NCBI GenBank assembly: GCA_019637295.1
Contig: JAHBVX010000012.1
Coordinates: 124,001-188,000 of the forward strand
DNA: 64,000 nt
Reading direction: 5' to 3'
Origin: Polyangiaceae bacterium
GTDB taxonomy: Bacteria > Myxococcota_A > Polyangia > Polyangiales > Polyangiaceae
In this document: positions 16,573 to 29,902 of the stretch, in pieces
Numbering within the stretch: the stretch's first letter is position 1
Layout: each line of letters begins with the position of its first letter
Notes under the pieces: model-generated
The model's database searches: none
What the model was told of the DNA's origin: nothing
What the model saw: the letters and a program-made list of their open reading frames with translations, nothing else
Program-made: the position numbers and the translations under genes

Positions 16573-18309
16573 TCAGGGGCTCTTCTGCAGCTCGCACGCG
16601 AGCTTCAGCCCGCGCTTGCAGGCTTGGTCGAGGCGCTGCGCGCCCATGGGCATGTTCATGGCCTTGTCCGCGACGCCCAAGAGTGCGCAATCCTTGACGT
16701 TGCCCTCGGTGCACGCCTTCTGCAGCGCCATCTTGCGGGTGGGCTCGACCATTGCTGGGTTCTTCTCGCCGAACGCGACGTTGAGCGCGGCGCAGGCGAG
16801 GGTCTCGCGCATCATGCAGGCGCGCTTGAGCGTGCGCTGTCCCTGGTCGCGCTGGGTCTCGAGCTCGAGCAGCCCGAGGTGCAGGCACGCAGCGGCGTTG
16901 TTCCGGAAGCAGGCGCGCCGGTACAGCATCTGCGCCAAGATCGTGTTCTTGCCCAGGCCCGCCGTGCCGCTCTCGTAGGCGCTCGCGACCGGCATGCAGC
17001 TGCTGTCGACTCCTCCGTGACACGCGCGTTCGTGCAGCTTCAGGGCGGTCGGTCCCGTCGTCGCCTTGGCGGCCTCCGCGCAGCCATTGGCATGACCGCC
17101 GTCGCAGGCGCGCGTGAAGTAGCGAAGCGCTTGTTCCGGCTCCGACGCTTGGGCGGCCAGGCCGGCGCCGAGACAGCCCGTGGACGAGCCGCCCTCGCAC
17201 GCGCGTGTCGCCAGCGTGCCCGCCTTGGCCTCGTCACGCGTCACGCCGCGGCCCTCCCGCAGCAAGCTCGCGTACACTCCGCAGCCCTCGGCGTCCCCGC
17301 CCTCGCAGGCCTTCTCGAGCCGCGGGACGGCCTCGGCGTCTTTGCCGGCGCGGGCGAGGGATCGGCCCAGGGCAGCGCAGCTCCCGGCGTGGCCCTTGTC
17401 GCACTGGGTGGTGCACTCCGCCACGTTGTCCGCGGCGCACTGGTAGCTCTGAGCGCTCTTGGGATCGGTGCACTTACCGTCCGCCATCACCAGTCCACCT
17501 GGGCAGCCGACCTCCACTTCGGGAGCGGTCGCAGGCGTGGCCGCCGTCGCCGCCGTGGCGTCGCCCTTGGGGGGCGGCAGGATCGGCGCGAGCGCCAGAC
17601 GAACGGGCGCTCCGCACAGGGACGGTGGCTGCGAGTCGTCGGGTTTGGCGCCGCCACAGGCCTTGGGGTCACCGTCTTGATTCTTGGTCTGCTTGTCGCT
17701 CTGACTCTTGGTGCTGACGCCTGCGCCGAACAGCTCCGCCGCGGCCGCGACCTTGGCGCTCGACGCGGTGGCCAGCACGAACGCGCCGACGGTGGCGGCC
17801 GCCACGTAATGCGTTGCGCCATCGCAGCTGCCCACCAGATCGGCCTTGCTCGGCGACCGCCAAGTGGTTCGGTGCTTGCCCACCAGCACGATGCCGACGT
17901 CGAGCCCCGAGCCCCGAGCGACTTCTCCGCCCACCGCGCCACCCGAGAAGGGCAGGTTCGCCTTGATCTCGTCGGCGTTCGACAAGCGCACCACCTGCTC
18001 GCGACGGGTCATGGCCGTGTAGCCGTACTCCCCGGCGAGCTTGCAGTCCGTGAGCAGCTTCAGCCCGTTGCAGTCATAGGCCACGACGGTGATGCCGTCC
18101 TTCATGGCGATCTCGAGATCGCCGCGCTGCTCCGCCTTCCAGTCCACGATCAGCGGCTCGGCGCCCCGGCTGACGTCGCGGCACTCCGCGTCTTCGCCTA
18201 GCGCGTTGGCCGCCGTGGGCGCCTCGGGACGCACCGCTTCCGCGGCGCCGCCGGGGCCGCAGCCCAGGGCGAACAGCCCAGCCATCGCGATCGAGTTTCG
18301 AAGAGTCAT
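16573..18309 (-). CDS. Sel1-like repeat lipoprotein, Cys-rich
   Basis: I start at ATG 18309, eight bases after a perfect GGAGG; longer frames lack a site. The 578-residue product begins MTLRNSIAMAGLFALGCG, a short lipoprotein signal (Cys near residue 17). The middle (about 20-280) has an Ala-rich region with a possible hydrophobic segment and a Pro/Ala/Thr linker. From about residue 310 to the end come Sel1/TPR-like repeats of about 35-40 residues, each with a pair of Cys spaced to staple the helices (ACEGGDAEGCGVYASLL, ACDGGHANGCAEAAK, ACTEGNVKDCALLG). Cys-paired Sel1 repeats resemble the Helicobacter cysteine-rich protein family. They suggest an exported, disulfide-bonded protein-interaction scaffold. 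Its partner is unknown. Confidence 0.85.
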   Translation of the reverse strand: MTLRNSIAMAGLFALGCGPGGAAEAVRPEAPTAANALGEDAECRDVSRGAEPLIVDWKAEQRGDLEIAMKDGITVVAYDCNGLKLLTDCKLAGEYGYTAMTRREQVVRLSNADEIKANLPFSGGAVGGEVARGSGLDVGIVLVGKHRTTWRSPSKADLVGSCDGATHYVAAATVGAFVLATASSAKVAAAAELFGAGVSTKSQSDKQTKNQDGDPKACGGAKPDDSQPPSLCGAPVRLALAPILPPPKGDATAATAATPATAPEVEVGCPGGLVMADGKCTDPKSAQSYQCAADNVAECTTQCDKGHAGSCAALGRSLARAGKDAEAVPRLEKACEGGDAEGCGVYASLLREGRGVTRDEAKAGTLATRACEGGSSTGCLGAGLAAQASEPEQALRYFTRACDGGHANGCAEAAKATTGPTALKLHERACHGGVDSSCMPVASAYESGTAGLGKNTILAQMLYRRACFRNNAAACLHLGLLELETQRDQGQRTLKRACMMRETLACAALNVAFGEKNPAMVEPTRKMALQKACTEGNVKDCALLGVADKAMNMPMGAQRLDQACKRGLKLACELQKSP

Positions 18310-18367
18310 GCTCGCATCCTCCGCGGCGGGGATACAGCGGCGCACGTCCGACCGCAAGGAGCCCGAC

Positions 18368-20977
<2,610 letters not shown>

Positions 20978-20984
20978 GCTCGCC

Positions 20985-21512
20985 TCAGAACACGCCCAGG
21001 ATGCCGATCCCTACGCCGTCCTGACCGGCGGCGTAGGGCACGGGCCTCAGCTCGAGAGCGCCTTCGCGACGCAGGCGCACCGGCGCGCGCCGCCGCTGCT
21101 TGGAGCGCTCCTGCGTGGGCAGCAGCGCGCCCTCGATCATCGCCGCGACGCCGCCGACCTGACCCACTCCGTCGATGGTGGTGAGGATGGCGCGCAGCAC
21201 GACGGTGAACGTGCTGCAGCCCGGGCTGTCTTCCGCGCAGCCGGTGTCGGCCAGCGCCATCCACGGCCCGGCGACCGGGATGCGCAGATCGTCGGCGCCG
21301 GGCGCTCCGGGCCACAGATACGAGAAGCCGACGGCGATGCCGTACCAGGCCGCGGTGATGCCCGCGCCTGCGACGAGCAGGTTCACTCGCGCCTCCGGAG
21401 GTGGGTACTCGCCGGGATCCGACCGGTCCGGTCGCACCGGCTCATCGGCGAGCACCGGCGAGGCGAAAGCGAGCGCGGCTGCGGTCAGGAGCGCGGCGGG
21501 GGCGGTGCGCAT
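20985..21512 (-). CDS. Hypothetical membrane protein with signal peptide
   Basis: The 175-residue product starts MRTAPAALLTAAALAFASP followed by VLADEP, a clear signal peptide with cleavage after VLA. Two hydrophobic segments follow: LLVAGAGITAAWYGIAVG (about 45-65) and a helix near TFTVVLRAILTTIDGVGQVGG (about 95-125). Cys at GCAED and GCST may pair. The C-terminus is basic (RSKQRRR) and ends GIGILGVF. The frame runs on far upstream of this ATG through the neighbouring gene, but that extension lies antisense to no good start and is rejected. I do not recognise the family. Confidence 0.68.
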   Translation of the reverse strand: MRTAPAALLTAAALAFASPVLADEPVRPDRSDPGEYPPPEARVNLLVAGAGITAAWYGIAVGFSYLWPGAPGADDLRIPVAGPWMALADTGCAEDSPGCSTFTVVLRAILTTIDGVGQVGGVAAMIEGALLPTQERSKQRRRAPVRLRREGALELRPVPYAAGQDGVGIGILGVF

Positions 21513-21589
21513 GGGAGCGACGTCATCCCTCGGAGGGCTCCAGAGATCAAGCGCGCGGTGCCGGCGTGCCCGGTCCGGCGCACGCTCGG

Positions 21590-23071
21590 TCAGCGCAGGG
21601 CGGCCAGCCCCAGCCAGCGCCCCTCTGCGCTTTGGGTGAAGCCGGCCGCGCGGCGGGAGACGACGGTGACCTGATCTTCGTGCCAGAGCGGGACGACCGG
21701 CAGCTCCCGCGCCATCAAGCGTGCGAACTCCGCATAGTGTGCCTGACGCGTGGCTCGATCTCGGTTGGTCCCGGCTGCGTCCAGCAGGCGCGCAGCGTCG
21801 GGGTGGCGGAAGCGTGCGCGGTTCTTGCCCTGACCCCCCTCCCCGGGAACGCCCGCAGGGTGGAAGAACCAGCTGAGCAGGTGCGGCTCGGTGAGCTCCG
21901 GCATCTGCAGCGTCGCTAGATCGAAGTCGCCCGAGTCGAGCCGAGCCAGCAGTACGCCGAGATCGAGTGACACTACGCGGACCCGGACGCCGGCGTCGCC
22001 CAGCATCTGCGCGATCACTCGCGCCAGGGTCACGCGCGCGCGATCGGTGCTGGTCAGCAGCGTGAGCGGGCGACAGTCGCGCAGCGCGTGCGCTGCCCCA
22101 GCGCGATCGAAGGGCTCGGCGGTCACGTCCCTGGGGCTCGCCCAATGCTCTCTCGGAAAGAGGAAGTGTGCGACCTGCGCGCGACCTGCGAAGAGCGTCC
22201 GGGTGATCTGCTCGCGGTCGATGGCTCTGGCGAGCGCGCGCCGCAGCTCGCGCTGGTCCAGCGGCGGGCGATCGTTCTGCATGAGCAGATAGGTGACGTT
22301 CGCGCCCGGGCGGCTGGTCAGGGTCAGGCCATCGTGGCCGTCGAGGGCAGGTAGCAGCGTGGACGAGATGGCGTTCGGGGCGACGTCGGCGCGTCCGGCG
22401 AGCAGGCGCAACGCCCGGGCGTTCTCGTCGCGGACCGTACGCACGATGAGCTCGTGGCGGGGCCTGGGGAGCACGCCCGTGTCCGCCGGCGTCAACTCCG
22501 CGTGACGTGGGCTCTGAGAGACCAGGCGATAAGGTCCCAGGCCATCGAGCTGACCGCTGGGACGCGGCGCAGACGTCGCCTCGTCCGCGCGCAGGATGGG
22601 GACCTCGAGGTCCGTCAGCAGCGTGGCGCGAGGCTGGGCGAGGGTGAGCGCGAGGGTGCGCTCGCCGCTGGCCGTACATTCGCCGATCGCGCTCACCACC
22701 GCGCGGTGCGGGCTTCCGAGGGTGGGGCTGCGCAGGGCCTCGAGCGTGGCGCAGACGTCCTCGGGCGTCAGCAGGCGACCGCTGTGGAAGCGCACGCCGG
22801 GCTTCAGCTCCACATGGAGCGTGCGTTCGTCCGGAAAGTCGAGGCGAGAGGCCACCAAGGGATAGGGCGCGAGCGTGTCGGGATCGAGCCCCACCAGGCC
22901 GGCGTGCACCAGCCGCGTGACCTTGATGTCGAAGCCGCGGGTGGAGAAGCGCGGATCGAGCGTGGAGAGCTCCTGCGGGATGAGGACCTCGAGCGCGGAG
23001 CGTTGCTCCGAGGATGCGCACGAGCTCAGTGCCACGAGCAGTAGGAGCGAGAGCTGGGTCGACCGCGTCAC
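21590..23071 (-). CDS. Family 5 extracellular solute-binding lipoprotein (peptide/oligopeptide type)
   Basis: The 493-residue product has a GTG start and a lipoprotein signal (LLLLVALSSC, Cys near residue 18). It matches the DppA/OppA family: LIPQELSTLDPRFS, VHAGLVGLDPDTLAPYPLVA, LKPGVRFHSGRLLTPEDVC, GLGPYRLVSQSP, PPLDQRELRRALARAIDREQ, VRVVSLDLGVLLARLDSGDFD and a C-terminal PVVPLWHEDQVTVV. Such proteins capture peptides or other solutes for an ABC importer. No permease or ATPase gene is adjacent, so it is an orphan subunit or a receptor. It diverges from the peptidase gene at 23143 across 71 bases. Confidence 0.9.
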   Translation of the reverse strand: MTRSTQLSLLLLVALSSCASSEQRSALEVLIPQELSTLDPRFSTRGFDIKVTRLVHAGLVGLDPDTLAPYPLVASRLDFPDERTLHVELKPGVRFHSGRLLTPEDVCATLEALRSPTLGSPHRAVVSAIGECTASGERTLALTLAQPRATLLTDLEVPILRADEATSAPRPSGQLDGLGPYRLVSQSPRHAELTPADTGVLPRPRHELIVRTVRDENARALRLLAGRADVAPNAISSTLLPALDGHDGLTLTSRPGANVTYLLMQNDRPPLDQRELRRALARAIDREQITRTLFAGRAQVAHFLFPREHWASPRDVTAEPFDRAGAAHALRDCRPLTLLTSTDRARVTLARVIAQMLGDAGVRVRVVSLDLGVLLARLDSGDFDLATLQMPELTEPHLLSWFFHPAGVPGEGGQGKNRARFRHPDAARLLDAAGTNRDRATRQAHYAEFARLMARELPVVPLWHEDQVTVVSRRAAGFTQSAEGRWLGLAALR

Positions 23072-23142
23072 CGCCCTCTACGATAGCGAGTCCGCGAACA
23101 AAAGTGGAACACGCAGCTGAAAGGCGCTACCGATCCCCCGTC

Positions 23143-24594
23143 ATGCGTCGGCTGGCGGCGATCGCGTCGTGTCTCTGCTCGCTCGGGCTCTCGTCGGGCG
23201 GGGCGCTCGCGGTACCCGCCGGCCCGACGGCTCAAGTCGTCAATCCCACGCGGGCCCGGCTCGAACGCGACCTCACGGAGCTGGCCAGCTGGGTCGACGG
23301 CAACGGCGGGCGTCTCTCTGCAGCGTTCGCTCACGCACGCGGGGGAGCCCCCGTCGCCATGCGCAGCGCCGAGCGCCCGCAGAATCCGGCGTCGGTGCTG
23401 AAGCTGCTCACGGCGCTCACGGCGCTCGAGGTGCTCGGGCCTGCGCATCGGTTTCGCACGCGCGTTCGCGGCGTCATTACGGACGGCGTCGCGCCGCGGC
23501 TCGTGCTCGTGGGGGACGGCGATCCCTCGCTCGACACCAAGGACATCGATGGGCTGGTGGTGACGCTGGTGGGACTGGGACTGACCCGTGTGGATGGTGA
23601 CATCCTCGTGGACCAGTCGCACTTCGACGCTCAGCTATTGCCGCCTGGCTTCGAGGCGCGGCCCAAGGAGGCGGCGGCGTTTCGCGCCGCGGTGAGCCCC
23701 GTGTCGCTGGCGCAGAACGCCATCACGGTCAACGTGGCTCCCGCGGCCGAGGGCAAGGCAGCGCGGGTCTGGCTCACCCCCGCGGGCGTCGCCAGCCTGG
23801 AGGGTGGCGTGCGCACCGCGAAGGTCGGCAGCGGCCAGAAGGTCGGGCTCACCGTCACGCAGGCAGGGCAACGGCTGCGGGTGCGCGTGAGCGGCGCGGT
23901 CGCCGAGGGCCACCCCATCGTTCGCTTGCGCCGACGTGTCGACGATCCGACCGCCACCGCTGGTCGCTACTTGCTGGCCGCGCTCGGGCGCGCAGGCGTG
24001 CGCGTCAGCGGCGCCGTCGTCATGGGCAGCGGCGCCGAGCCCATCCTCGCCGAGCACCAGTCCGCCGATCTGTCCGTGCTCATCCATGCGCTCGGCAAGC
24101 GCAGCGACAACTTCACCGCGGAGGCGTTGCTCAAGGCCATTGGCGGCCGCCGGACCGGGTCTGCCGGCGCGAGCAGCGACGGCGCCGACGCCATCCTTGG
24201 ACTGCTTCGCCGCCACGGCCCGCTGGAGCCGGCGACGCGGATTCGAAACGGCTCGGGGCTGTACGATGGCGGCAACGTCAGCGCCAACGCTGTGGTGCGG
24301 GCGCTGGTGGCGGCACACGGCGACGCGCGGCTCTCTTCCGAGTTTCTCGCGCACCTCGCGGTAGGTGGTGTCGATGGCACGCTGGCCGGTCGATTCCAGA
24401 GCCACGCTGCGGCTCGGAGCATTCGCGCCAAGACCGGCACCCTGGCTCAGGTCACCGCCCTCGCGGGGTACCTGGTCCCGCCCGCGGGCGAGCCCTTGGC
24501 GTTTGCCGTGCTTATCGAGGGCAAGGTGCCCCAAGCCGAGGCGCGAGCGCGAATCGATCGGCTCGTCTCGCGCGCACTCGCATCGACACCGTGA
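23143..24594 (+). CDS. dacB: D-alanyl-D-alanine carboxypeptidase/endopeptidase, PBP4 (DacB) type
   Basis: This peptidase family S13 enzyme trims and cleaves peptidoglycan cross-links in the periplasm. I start at ATG 23143 (MRRLAAIASCLCSLGLS), which gives a signal peptide with cleavage near ALAVPA. The frame is open upstream but overlaps the divergent gene. The 483-residue protein has all three active-site motifs: S84-V-L-K87, S321-D-N323 and K430-T-G. Between the first two lies the domain II insertion typical of PBP4 (about 110-300). The NGSGLYDGGNVSANAVVRAL stretch is also characteristic. It is convergent with the oxidase operon, 11 bases away. Confidence 0.95.
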   Translation: MRRLAAIASCLCSLGLSSGGALAVPAGPTAQVVNPTRARLERDLTELASWVDGNGGRLSAAFAHARGGAPVAMRSAERPQNPASVLKLLTALTALEVLGPAHRFRTRVRGVITDGVAPRLVLVGDGDPSLDTKDIDGLVVTLVGLGLTRVDGDILVDQSHFDAQLLPPGFEARPKEAAAFRAAVSPVSLAQNAITVNVAPAAEGKAARVWLTPAGVASLEGGVRTAKVGSGQKVGLTVTQAGQRLRVRVSGAVAEGHPIVRLRRRVDDPTATAGRYLLAALGRAGVRVSGAVVMGSGAEPILAEHQSADLSVLIHALGKRSDNFTAEALLKAIGGRRTGSAGASSDGADAILGLLRRHGPLEPATRIRNGSGLYDGGNVSANAVVRALVAAHGDARLSSEFLAHLAVGGVDGTLAGRFQSHAAARSIRAKTGTLAQVTALAGYLVPPAGEPLAFAVLIEGKVPQAEARARIDRLVSRALASTP

Positions 24595-24605
24595 GCGCGG
24601 CCGAG

Positions 24606-25388
24606 CTACTGCGCCTGTAGCGCGGCTTGATCCGTCTCGCGTTGATCGATGTCTTTCTGGTACTCGCGGCGATCCGTGAGCGCCAAGCCCAAGAACAAGG
24701 CCAAGAAGAGCACCGAGCTCATGAACACGAGCAGGTTGAACTTCCGATCCCAGATCAAGTGCATGAAGAACGCGCACACCAGCACGGCCTTGATGGTGGC
24801 GATCACCATCGCGACGACCAGGTTCCACTGAGAGCCCAGATCGACCGAGGTGACGGCGACCGTCGCCACCGTCAAGACCAGCAGCACGGCGAGCACGCCC
24901 ACGAGCAGCTTGACCGGCATGACGTGAGCGAGCCCGTGGTGCGGGTCATGCGCGGCAGGCCGCTCGCGGTAGGCGCCGCCCGCCTTCGCGGCGGGAACGC
25001 TGGCGCGCTTGGTCGCGGTAGTCTTCGCCGCGGCGGGGGGCGGGGCATCGCTGGCAGCCGGCGCCTCGTCGCCGTCGTCCTCGTCGCCGTCGTCCTCGCT
25101 GTCGTCCTCGTCGCCGTCGTCGTCGCTGTCGCTGTCGTCGTCCTCGTCGCCGTCGTCGTCGCTGTCGCTGTCGTCCTCGTCGCCGTCGTCCTCGTCGCTG
25201 TCGCCGTTCTTGGCGGCCGCGGGCGGCTCGCTCTTGGCGGCCGCGGGCGGCTCGCTCTTGGCGGCCGCGGGTGGCTCGCTCTTGGCCGCTTCGGTCGCTG
25301 CACGCTTGGCGTCGACCGTCTCTACCGCGGTCTTCACGTCGTCTTCGTCGCCGTCCGAAGCCAAGCTCTTGTTTTTGTCGTCAGCCAT
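24606..25388 (-). CDS. Cytochrome c oxidase subunit IV with long acidic N-terminus
   Basis: The C-terminal 110 residues are a prokaryotic oxidase subunit IV: three hydrophobic helices including KLLVGVLAVLLVLTVATVAV, WNLVVAMVIATIKAVLVCAF followed by FMHLIWDRKFN, and FMSSVLFLALFLGLALTD. Typical subunit IV proteins are about 100-110 residues, so the first 150 residues here are an addition. They hold three KSEPPAAA repeats, then a nearly pure Asp/Glu/Ser/Gly tract (about 55-110), then Ala/Pro/Lys. The result is a disordered, highly negative domain facing the cytoplasm or periplasm. It is the last gene of the ACIII-oxidase operon, 18 bases after subunit III. Confidence 0.9.
   Translation of the reverse strand: MADDKNKSLASDGDEDDVKTAVETVDAKRAATEAAKSEPPAAAKSEPPAAAKSEPPAAAKNGDSDEDDGDEDDSDSDDDGDEDDDSDSDDDGDEDDSEDDGDEDDGDEAPAASDAPPPAAAKTTATKRASVPAAKAGGAYRERPAAHDPHHGLAHVMPVKLLVGVLAVLLVLTVATVAVTSVDLGSQWNLVVAMVIATIKAVLVCAFFMHLIWDRKFNLLVFMSSVLFLALFLGLALTDRREYQKDIDQRETDQAALQAQ
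25210..25281 (-). repeat. Three 24-base tandem repeats in subunit IV gene
   Basis: Three head-to-tail copies of a 24-base unit (25210-25233, 25234-25257, 25258-25281; the last differs by one base) code for Lys-Ser-Glu-Pro-Pro-Ala-Ala-Ala. The adjacent 25070-25200 is a GTC/CTC/GCC triplet-rich tract coding for the Asp/Glu run. Both are slippage-prone. Confidence 0.85.
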
Positions 25389-25406
25389 GGTGCCTCTCCG
25401 GGACCG

Positions 25407-26351
25407 TCAGTGAATCAGGTACAGCAGCGGGAAGAGATAGATCCAGACTAGGTCGACTAGATGCCAGTACAGCGCGGCGTAGTCGATCGGTCCGAAATAG
25501 TTCTCGTTGAAGATGGCCCGCTTCGCGCGGAAGAAGAGCCACACCCAGATGCCGATGCCCACCAGCACGTGGATGCCGTGCAGGCCGGTCATGAAGAAAT
25601 AGATGCCGAAGAAGGTCCCCGTCTTTGCGGGCGGCGCCATGCGAACGTCGCCGGTCTTCGGGTTGTACAGGCCCGCGTCCACGAGCGGCTTCTGAACCTT
25701 CGCGGGCAACGAGCGGGCGTACTCGCGCTGCGCCGCGCGTGCCGCCGGCGCGTCCGCGGCGTCCGGCGCCTTGCCCAGCTCCACTAGCTTGGTGGCCGCC
25801 ACGGCGGACTCGGGGAACTTGGCCTTGAATCCATCGAGCTCCCAGATGACGTGCGCGGGTTGGAAGCGCTTCCCGGGCAACAGTCCGTCGTGGAACTTGT
25901 GCGAGTACTCCACGTACTTGATGCCCATGAACCCGCACGCGCACAGGATGGTGATGACGATGTTGATCAGCAGCGCGCGTGTGTTCCGCAGTTGGGCACA
26001 ACGCACCGCCCAGGCGGCGGTGAGGCTCGAGACCAGCAGCACCACCGTGTTGATGGCGCCCCACTTCGTGTCGAGGAAGAAGTGGGCGTAGTAGAAGACC
26101 TCGGGGTTCTGCGAACGGTAGATGGTGTACGCGCAGAACAGTCCAGCGAAGAACAACACCTCGGTGACGAGGAACAGCCAGATGCCGAGCTTGCCGGCGT
26201 CGAACTGTTGCTGCGGCGTGTCGAAGTGGTGCTGCAGGAACGGGTACTTGTCGTGGTCGTGCCCGTCGTGGTCGTCATGCTCGTGAGCGTGCGGCTCCGG
26301 GGGCGCGTGCCCCGCCTCGCCGCTCGTCACTTCTTGTGAGGCTTCCGACAT
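25407..26351 (-). CDS. ctaE: Cytochrome c oxidase subunit III
   Basis: The 314-residue protein belongs to the heme-copper oxidase subunit III family: [19 protein letters not shown], the [16 protein letters not shown] helix, [19 protein letters not shown] and a C-terminal [19 protein letters not shown]. There are about five helices, as in the short subunit III forms of caa3 oxidases. Two oddities are visible. The N-terminus is His/Asp-rich ([16 protein letters not shown]). A hydrophilic insertion of about 90-100 residues lies between helices 3 and 4 (about 130-225). Subunit III stabilises the catalytic subunit at the membrane. It sits between the subunit I and IV genes in the operon. Confidence 0.94.
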   Translation of the reverse strand: MSEASQEVTSGEAGHAPPEPHAHEHDDHDGHDHDKYPFLQHHFDTPQQQFDAGKLGIWLFLVTEVLFFAGLFCAYTIYRSQNPEVFYYAHFFLDTKWGAINTVVLLVSSLTAAWAVRCAQLRNTRALLINIVITILCACGFMGIKYVEYSHKFHDGLLPGKRFQPAHVIWELDGFKAKFPESAVAATKLVELGKAPDAADAPAARAAQREYARSLPAKVQKPLVDAGLYNPKTGDVRMAPPAKTGTFFGIYFFMTGLHGIHVLVGIGIWVWLFFRAKRAIFNENYFGPIDYAALYWHLVDLVWIYLFPLLYLIH

Positions 26352-26365
26352 CGGTCTTTCCTATA

Positions 26366-28039
<1,674 letters not shown>

Positions 28040-28043
28040 GGTC

Positions 28044-29039
28044 TCACTTGAGAGTCTTGAGGTACTCGATCAGGGCCGTGATCTCGTCGTCCGAGACTTG
28101 GCCTTTGTAGGTGGGCATGGACGGGGGGAACCCCGTCACGATCTTGGCCTGAGGCTCCAGGATCGATTCCTTGATGTAGTTCTCGTCGGCCGTCACGGGG
28201 CTGCCTGACGCGAAGCTGCGCTCGCTGCCCCACAGACCCTTGAAGCTGGGACCGACCTTGGGGCTGCCGTCGACCGTGTGGCACGTGGCGCAGCCCTTCT
28301 TCTCGTACACCTTCTGGCCGCCCTCCGCGGTGATGTCCACCTTGGTGCACTCGTCGAGGTAGCTGTCGTACTCGGACTGAGACTGCACCACGACCTTGCT
28401 CAGCATGTCCGAGTGGCTCGTGCCGCAGTACTCGGTGCACTCGAGCGGGAACTCTCCCGGCTCGGTGGCCTCGAACCACAGGTCCGTGTAGCGCCCCGGC
28501 ACCGCGTCCATCTTCACCCGGAAGTTCGGGATCCAGACGCTGTGCAGCACGTCCACGCTGGAGATGATCAAGCGCACGGGCTTGTTCACCGGCACATGCA
28601 GGACGTTGTCTTGACAGCCGTTCTTGTGGGTGAAGCTCCAGCTCCACTTCTGCCCCTGGACGTGGACCTCTTGAGCGCCCTGCGGTGGCGTACGCAGCTC
28701 GAGGTAGCCCTTGAAACCAAAGTAGAAGAACGCCACCATGAAAAACATTGGCAGCACGGACCACGTGATCTCGAGGGTGGTGTTGTGATCCGACGTGGCC
28801 GTGGGTTGCTCGTTCGCGGAGCGGCTCTTGGCGCGGAACTTCACCACGAAGTAGACCATCGCGGCCACCACGGCCACGGTGACCGCGGCGCTGGTCCAGT
28901 AGATGAAGTAGTAGAGCCAGTCCACGTGGCCGGCGGACGTGGACACGGCCCGCGGCATCCAGAAGCTGTCGCGCTCTGGGAACGGCGGCACGGCGGGCTG
29001 CAACCCGGCGGCGATGAGGTTCAGGAAGAGCTGGTTCAT
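28044..29039 (-). CDS. ctaC: Cytochrome c oxidase subunit II with fused cytochrome c domain (caa3 type)
   Basis: The 331-residue protein has one helix pair (about 38-62 and 90-115), then a cupredoxin domain with the CuA ligands in [12 protein letters not shown] and [14 protein letters not shown]-terminal cytochrome c domain (about 245-331) has CATCHTVDG for covalent heme and a later Met in [10 protein letters not shown] as likely axial ligand. The fused heme makes this a caa3-type oxidase that takes electrons directly from a donor complex. The N-terminal region is short and lacks a long signal. It lies two bases from sco and four from subunit I. Confidence 0.97.
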   Translation of the reverse strand: MNQLFLNLIAAGLQPAVPPFPERDSFWMPRAVSTSAGHVDWLYYFIYWTSAAVTVAVVAAMVYFVVKFRAKSRSANEQPTATSDHNTTLEITWSVLPMFFMVAFFYFGFKGYLELRTPPQGAQEVHVQGQKWSWSFTHKNGCQDNVLHVPVNKPVRLIISSVDVLHSVWIPNFRVKMDAVPGRYTDLWFEATEPGEFPLECTEYCGTSHSDMLSKVVVQSQSEYDSYLDECTKVDITAEGGQKVYEKKGCATCHTVDGSPKVGPSFKGLWGSERSFASGSPVTADENYIKESILEPQAKIVTGFPPSMPTYKGQVSDDEITALIEYLKTLK

Positions 29040-29041
29040 GG

Positions 29042-29902
29042 TCAGGTCACGAGGGCAGGCTTTTTCTTGCGTTCCGACCGCCAGAGGGCGCCAAGGAACC
29101 CTGCTAGCAGCACGACGGCCAGGGCGCCGCCAAGCTTCATGATGTTGCGCGCGACCGGGGCGTAGCGGCCCTCGTTCGCGTCGTAGTGAAAGCAGAAGAG
29201 CAACAAGCGGTCCACGGTCGAGCCGATCTTGCCTTCAGAGGCCTCTACCAGGCTGAGGCGGAGCGTTCGAGGATGGTACTCCAGACCGTACAAGTAGCGG
29301 GACATTCGGCCGTTTGGCGTGGCCATCGCGATCGCGGCGGGGTGAACCCACTCCTGCCGCTTCTCGTTGAACCCGTACTTGAAGCCCAGGGCGCTCGCGA
29401 GCTGGCGCACGTTCTGCTCGGACCCGGTCAGGAAGGCCCAACCGTCCTCCGAGCCGGGACGCCCGTACTGCTGCAGGTAGCGTGATTTCGTCTTCTGCGC
29501 GCGCTCCCAGCTCTCCTTGGGGTCGATGCTGACGGTGACGACCCGGTACTCTTTGCCGGCGGTCCAGTCCACCTGCTTCATGCTCTCCACCACGCCGCTC
29601 AGCTGCATGCTGCACAGCATGGGGCAGTCCGAGTAGTTCAACGTGAGGATGACGGGCATGGAGCCATCGAAGTAGTCCGCCAGGGTGACGTGCTGGCCCC
29701 GCTCGTTCACGAAGGAGAGCTCGAGCGGCAGGCGCTCGTCGAGCTTCTCGAACACGTCTACCTCTTGCAGGCGCTTCGGTAGCGGCTCCGTGCGCACCTT
29801 GCGCGGCTCCTGTGGCAACACCTGCGCCTGGGCTGGGAGCGAAGCTCCGAGCAGGGCGAGCGCGACGAGCGCCGACGGGAGATGCAGGACGTCAGGGGCC
29901 AT
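29042..29902 (-). CDS. SCO1/SenC copper chaperone for the CuA centre
   Basis: The 286-residue protein starts at ATG 29902, overlapping the previous gene by 11 bases. It has a signal peptide (ALVALALLGASLPAQAQ), a thioredoxin-like fold with the copper site C93-P-M-L-C97 in YSDCPMLCSMQ, and a conserved His in EWVHPAAIAM. A C-terminal helix (IMKLGGALAVVLLAGFLGAL) followed by RSERKKK anchors it, facing the periplasm. SCO proteins deliver Cu to CuA of subunit II. Its position directly upstream of the subunit II gene fits exactly. Confidence 0.94.
   Translation of the reverse strand: MAPDVLHLPSALVALALLGASLPAQAQVLPQEPRKVRTEPLPKRLQEVDVFEKLDERLPLELSFVNERGQHVTLADYFDGSMPVILTLNYSDCPMLCSMQLSGVVESMKQVDWTAGKEYRVVTVSIDPKESWERAQKTKSRYLQQYGRPGSEDGWAFLTGSEQNVRQLASALGFKYGFNEKRQEWVHPAAIAMATPNGRMSRYLYGLEYHPRTLRLSLVEASEGKIGSTVDRLLLFCFHYDANEGRYAPVARNIMKLGGALAVVLLAGFLGALWRSERKKKPALVT

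Noticed and set aside
20985-23021. A single 678-codon minus-strand gene
   Set aside because: Only the last 175 codons look like a protein, from a signal peptide at 21512. The rest is Arg/Pro-rich and overlaps the solute-binding protein gene in another frame.
24595-24605. Bidirectional terminator between dacB and the oxidase operon
   Set aside because: Only 11 bases separate the two stop codons and no stem with a T-tract is visible there.
25070-25200. GTC/CTC/GCC-rich tract as a CRISPR-like or satellite array
   Set aside because: It is in-frame coding for an Asp/Glu run in oxidase subunit IV. There are no unique spacers of even length.
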